Positions 34,615 through 36,567 of a stretch of DNA of 36,567 nt are shown one piece after another. Position 1 is the stretch's first letter, and the number at the start of each line of letters is the position of its first letter. The stretch is from Elusimicrobiota bacterium. GTDB taxonomy: Bacteria; Elusimicrobiota; Elusimicrobia; F11. The notes under the pieces are model-generated. The model searched no databases, was not told the DNA's origin, and saw only the letters and a list, made by a program, of their open reading frames with translations. The stretch covers positions 13,189 through 49,755 of the forward strand of contig PLLH01000069.1 in the NCBI GenBank assembly GCA_003140895.1, written 5' to 3'. The position numbers were made by a program, and so were the translations under genes.

Positions 34615-35019
34615 ATGGCACTTTTCGACTGGAACGCGCTGGATAAACGGCTTCAGCTCCTTAATATTTTTGAGCGGGATCTGGTTGAACGCTTTGTACG
34701 GTCTTCCGGTAAAGGGGGGCAGAACGTCAACAAGGTGTCCACCTGCGTCATATTGACCCATTCGCCCTCCGGTCTCACGGTTCGCTGCGAAGAGGAACGT
34801 TCCCAGGCTCGGAACCGGTTTCTCGCCCGGCAACGGTTGGCGGACAGGTTGGAGGCGCTGGAGCGGTCCCGGGTGGCGCAGGAACGAAGCGCGGCGGAAC
34901 GGCGGCGTCGCCAGAAACGACGGCGCAGCAAGGGCGCCAAAGAGCGGATGCTTAAAAATAAACATCACCGAGCGGCCATCAAGAAGAATAGAATCGTGCG
35001 GTATCAGGAGGACGTTTGA
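34615..35019 (+). CDS. RF-1 domain protein, ArfB/MTRFR-type ribosome-rescue factor
   Basis: Such proteins release peptides from stalled ribosomes or split peptidyl-tRNA through a GGQ loop, without a stop-codon recognition domain. The likely start is ATG 34615 (MALFDWNALDKRL); longer frames back to 34471 would overlap the HD-GYP gene and look non-coding. The 134 residues hold FVRSSGKGGQNVNKVSTCVIL with the catalytic GGQ, then HSPSGLTVRCEEERSQARNR and a highly basic tail (RRRRQKRRRSKGAKERMLKNK). The core resembles the release-factor-like proteins related to mitochondrial MTRFR more than E. coli ArfB. It overlaps engB by 4 bases (TTGA). Confidence 0.85.
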   Translation: MALFDWNALDKRLQLLNIFERDLVERFVRSSGKGGQNVNKVSTCVILTHSPSGLTVRCEEERSQARNRFLARQRLADRLEALERSRVAQERSAAERRRRQKRRRSKGAKERMLKNKHHRAAIKKNRIVRYQEDV

Positions 35020-35657
35020 AAAACCATTTGAAACAAGCCCGCTATATCATCACGGAAACCGACCCCAAGCTGTTGCCTCTGTCGTTGGCCGAGGTCACGT
35101 TTGTCGGGCGGTCCAATGTGGGGAAGAGTTCGCTGATCTGCGCCCTCTGTGAAAACAAAAAATTGGCCCGCGTCTCCAAAACACCGGGGCGAACGCGGGG
35201 CATCAACGTGTTTGAAGTCCGTCACGACCGGTGGCTGGTGGATCTCCCGGGGTTCGGGTTCTCGGTGGCGCCGCAAAAACAAAGGGAGTATTGGCCGAAA
35301 ATGATCAGTGGGTATCTCACCTCCCGGCCGCAGCTTCCCCTGGTGCTGGTTCTCATTGAGGCCGAGCGCGGACCCAGCCAACTTGATTTCTCTTTTCTCC
35401 AGTGGATGAGTGAGAAAAAAATCCCCTGCGCCTTCGTCGCCACCAAAGTGGACCGCCTGAGCCCCGCGCATCAGATTGAGCAGCGGGCCCGGATGGCGTC
35501 GGCCTTGGGGATAACCCCAGCGGAAATGTATTGGGTGAGCGCCCAGAAAGGATATGGAATGAACGAGCTGCGGCTGGATGTGGCGAAGGCTCTTGGTCTC
35601 ATCAAGCTATCGCCGGGTGAGAAGCGAGAGAGTGAGGAGCAGGAGATTAGCTGTTGA
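35016..35657 (+). CDS. engB: Ribosome biogenesis GTPase EngB/YsxC/YihA
   Basis: EngB is an essential GTPase needed for late 50S assembly. The 213 residues have G1 GRSNVGKS near 30-37, G2 at TPGRTRGIN, G3 DLPGFG near 73-78 and G4 TKVD near 146-149. The start is TTG at 35016, overlapping the upstream stop as TTGA, with AGGAGG at 35006-35011; the N-terminus KNHLKQARYIITETD fits the family. The C-terminal about 15 residues are Glu/Ser-rich. It overlaps the convergent methyltransferase gene by 11 bases at its 3' end. Confidence 0.93.
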   Translation: MKNHLKQARYIITETDPKLLPLSLAEVTFVGRSNVGKSSLICALCENKKLARVSKTPGRTRGINVFEVRHDRWLVDLPGFGFSVAPQKQREYWPKMISGYLTSRPQLPLVLVLIEAERGPSQLDFSFLQWMSEKKIPCAFVATKVDRLSPAHQIEQRARMASALGITPAEMYWVSAQKGYGMNELRLDVAKALGLIKLSPGEKRESEEQEISC

Positions 35658-36399
35658 GATTTTTTCTTTTCGAATTTTTTAAGACCCAGCGGAAGAGGCC
35701 ATGCAGCATGGCGATATCCACTTTGGTTAGATTCCACTGATAAAACGCCCGCCGAAGCCGCCCTTCGCTCCGAGCCAAATCCCATCCTTTCAGAAGCCCC
35801 GCGCGGTCAAACGCCTCAAGCCCTTGCGCAATGAGCCGCTCCACTCCTTCCACGGGGGCTGGTTTTTTCGTGACCGGCGTCGCCGGTTTTTCTTCAACAG
35901 ATTCCCACTTTGGCTGATCGGGACGAAGGGTGTAGGCCACAACGGCCACGGCCTGCGCCAAATTCATTGACGGGCATTCGCTGGAGGTGGGGATTCTCAC
36001 CACATAATGGCAAAAGGTGAGATCTTCATTGGAGAGCCCGGATTTTTCCGATCCAAAGAGAAGCGCCACAGACCTTTGGGCTTGGGTTGACTCCCGCACG
36101 AGAGCGTGAAGTTCCTCCAAGCCGATCCAATGGGGGCCCGTGCTACGCCGGCTTCCGGCGGAGGTCCCGATCACCACATGAGAGGACTTAAGCGCCGCCT
36201 TCAAGCTGGGAAACTTTTTGGCGTGTTCCACCACCGCGTGCGCGTGAACGGCTGCCCGCACCTCTCGCCAGGCCACGGCGTAAGGTTCCACCACCGCCAA
36301 ATCGCGAAACCCGAAATTAGCCATTCCTCTGGCCGCCGCCCCGATGTTGCTCGGGTTCCGAGGGCGATTCAAAATAAACCGGACGTTAGGTTTCTTCAT
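35647..36399 (-). CDS. SPOUT RNA methyltransferase, TrmJ-like
   Basis: A SpoU-family 2'-O-methyltransferase, most like TrmJ, which methylates position 32 of certain tRNAs. The 250 residues begin RFILNRPRNPSNIGAAARGMANFGF with the conserved N-P-x-N-I-G-A-x-A-R segment. SPOUT motif 2 is LLFGSEKSGLSNEDL and motif 3 is VRIPTSSECPSMNLAQAVAVVAY. About 90 C-terminal residues (from about 165) form an extension, Pro/Lys-rich then helical, as in TrmJ. I leave the symbol empty because other SpoU clades cannot be excluded. Confidence 0.85.
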   Translation of the reverse strand: MKKPNVRFILNRPRNPSNIGAAARGMANFGFRDLAVVEPYAVAWREVRAAVHAHAVVEHAKKFPSLKAALKSSHVVIGTSAGSRRSTGPHWIGLEELHALVRESTQAQRSVALLFGSEKSGLSNEDLTFCHYVVRIPTSSECPSMNLAQAVAVVAYTLRPDQPKWESVEEKPATPVTKKPAPVEGVERLIAQGLEAFDRAGLLKGWDLARSEGRLRRAFYQWNLTKVDIAMLHGLFRWVLKNSKRKNLNS

Positions 36400-36567
36400 G
36401 AAGCGCTTACGCTAGGAAATTAGGAGCTCGTTGTCTTATTCGTTGATCCCGCCCGCCTTCGTTTTTTTCTGATTTTAAATTGTAAATTGTTAACGATAAA
36501 GAGAAACTGACCACTGTTAATAACTAATTGAAGATAAAGATAGAGTTGGACACTTGGGAGGTGTCAT
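36400..36567. other. AT-rich intergenic right edge
   Basis: No gene is visible. It should contain the minus-strand promoter of the TrmJ-like gene. The last bases, GGGAGGTGTCAT, include a possible Shine-Dalgarno for a plus-strand gene beyond the edge. GACAC (36549-36553) can pair with GTGTC (36561-36565) around it. Confidence 0.35.

Noticed and set aside
1-36567. Mobile element, CRISPR or defence island
   Set aside because: No transposase, integrase, cas gene, spaced repeat array or restriction-type gene is visible; all genes are core functions.

Overview
The window is a dense bacterial chromosome segment, roughly 50-55% GC by eye, of core housekeeping genes. I see no insertion sequence, prophage, CRISPR array or rRNA gene. 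No stretch of more than about 200 bases lacks a gene. The organism is a didermic-looking bacterium with meso-diaminopimelate peptidoglycan (MurE carries the DNPR motif). It has a retraction-type PilT ATPase and HrcA/CIRCE heat-shock control. DnaK lacks the roughly 20-residue insert found in proteobacterial DnaK and has a [17 protein letters not shown]-terminus that I associate with archaeal and some deep-branching bacterial proteins. A deep lineage such as Elusimicrobiota, Omnitrophota or another uncultured phylum is plausible, but sequence reading alone cannot place it.

Layout. (1) 1-4498: the 3' part of hemW, then a possible envelope-glycan cassette of a small methyltransferase, a DPM1-like GT2 glycosyltransferase with C-terminal membrane helices, and a 788-residue polytopic GT39-like protein. 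(2) 4499-15575: a textbook sigma-70 promoter overlapped by a CIRCE operator, then hrcA-grpE-dnaK-dnaJ-rsmE-mtaB-hinT-rpsU-dnaG-rpoD. This joins the heat-shock operon to the classical macromolecular-synthesis block. A terminator-like hairpin lies between rpsU and dnaG, as in the E. coli arrangement. (3) 15639-15805: two tRNA genes, Ile2(CAU) and Val(CAC), neither with an encoded CCA. (4) 15936-16751: a coiled-coil/zinc-ribbon protein, followed by a 24-bp perfect palindrome. (5) 16848-27987: the division and cell-wall cluster mraZ-rsmH-(small ORF)-ftsL-ftsI-murE-murF-mraY-murD-ftsW-murG, mostly joined by 1-4 base overlaps, with its own promoter and a striking repeat array in the leader. murC, murB, ddl, ftsQ, ftsA and ftsZ do not follow. 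(6) 28010-29820, minus strand: a LOG-family protein and an N-acetylmuramoyl-L-alanine amidase. (7) 29914-36399: uvrB (+), pilT (-), a GAF/HD-GYP protein (-), an RF-1-domain ribosome-rescue-like protein coupled to engB (+), and a TrmJ-like rRNA/tRNA methyltransferase (-).

How it works together. Region 2 couples protein folding, translation fidelity, replication priming and the housekeeping sigma factor. Region 5 makes lipid II from UDP-MurNAc-L-Ala-D-Glu onward (MurE to MurG) and builds the septal synthase FtsW-FtsI with FtsL. The two most interesting non-textbook signals are both in region 5. One is a phased GTG(G/T) repeat array between the mraZ -10 box and the mraZ start; it fits MraZ operator boxes and also contains three perfect DnaA-box 9-mers. 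The other is an unrecognised 70-codon ORF between rsmH and ftsL with ATGA junctions on both sides.
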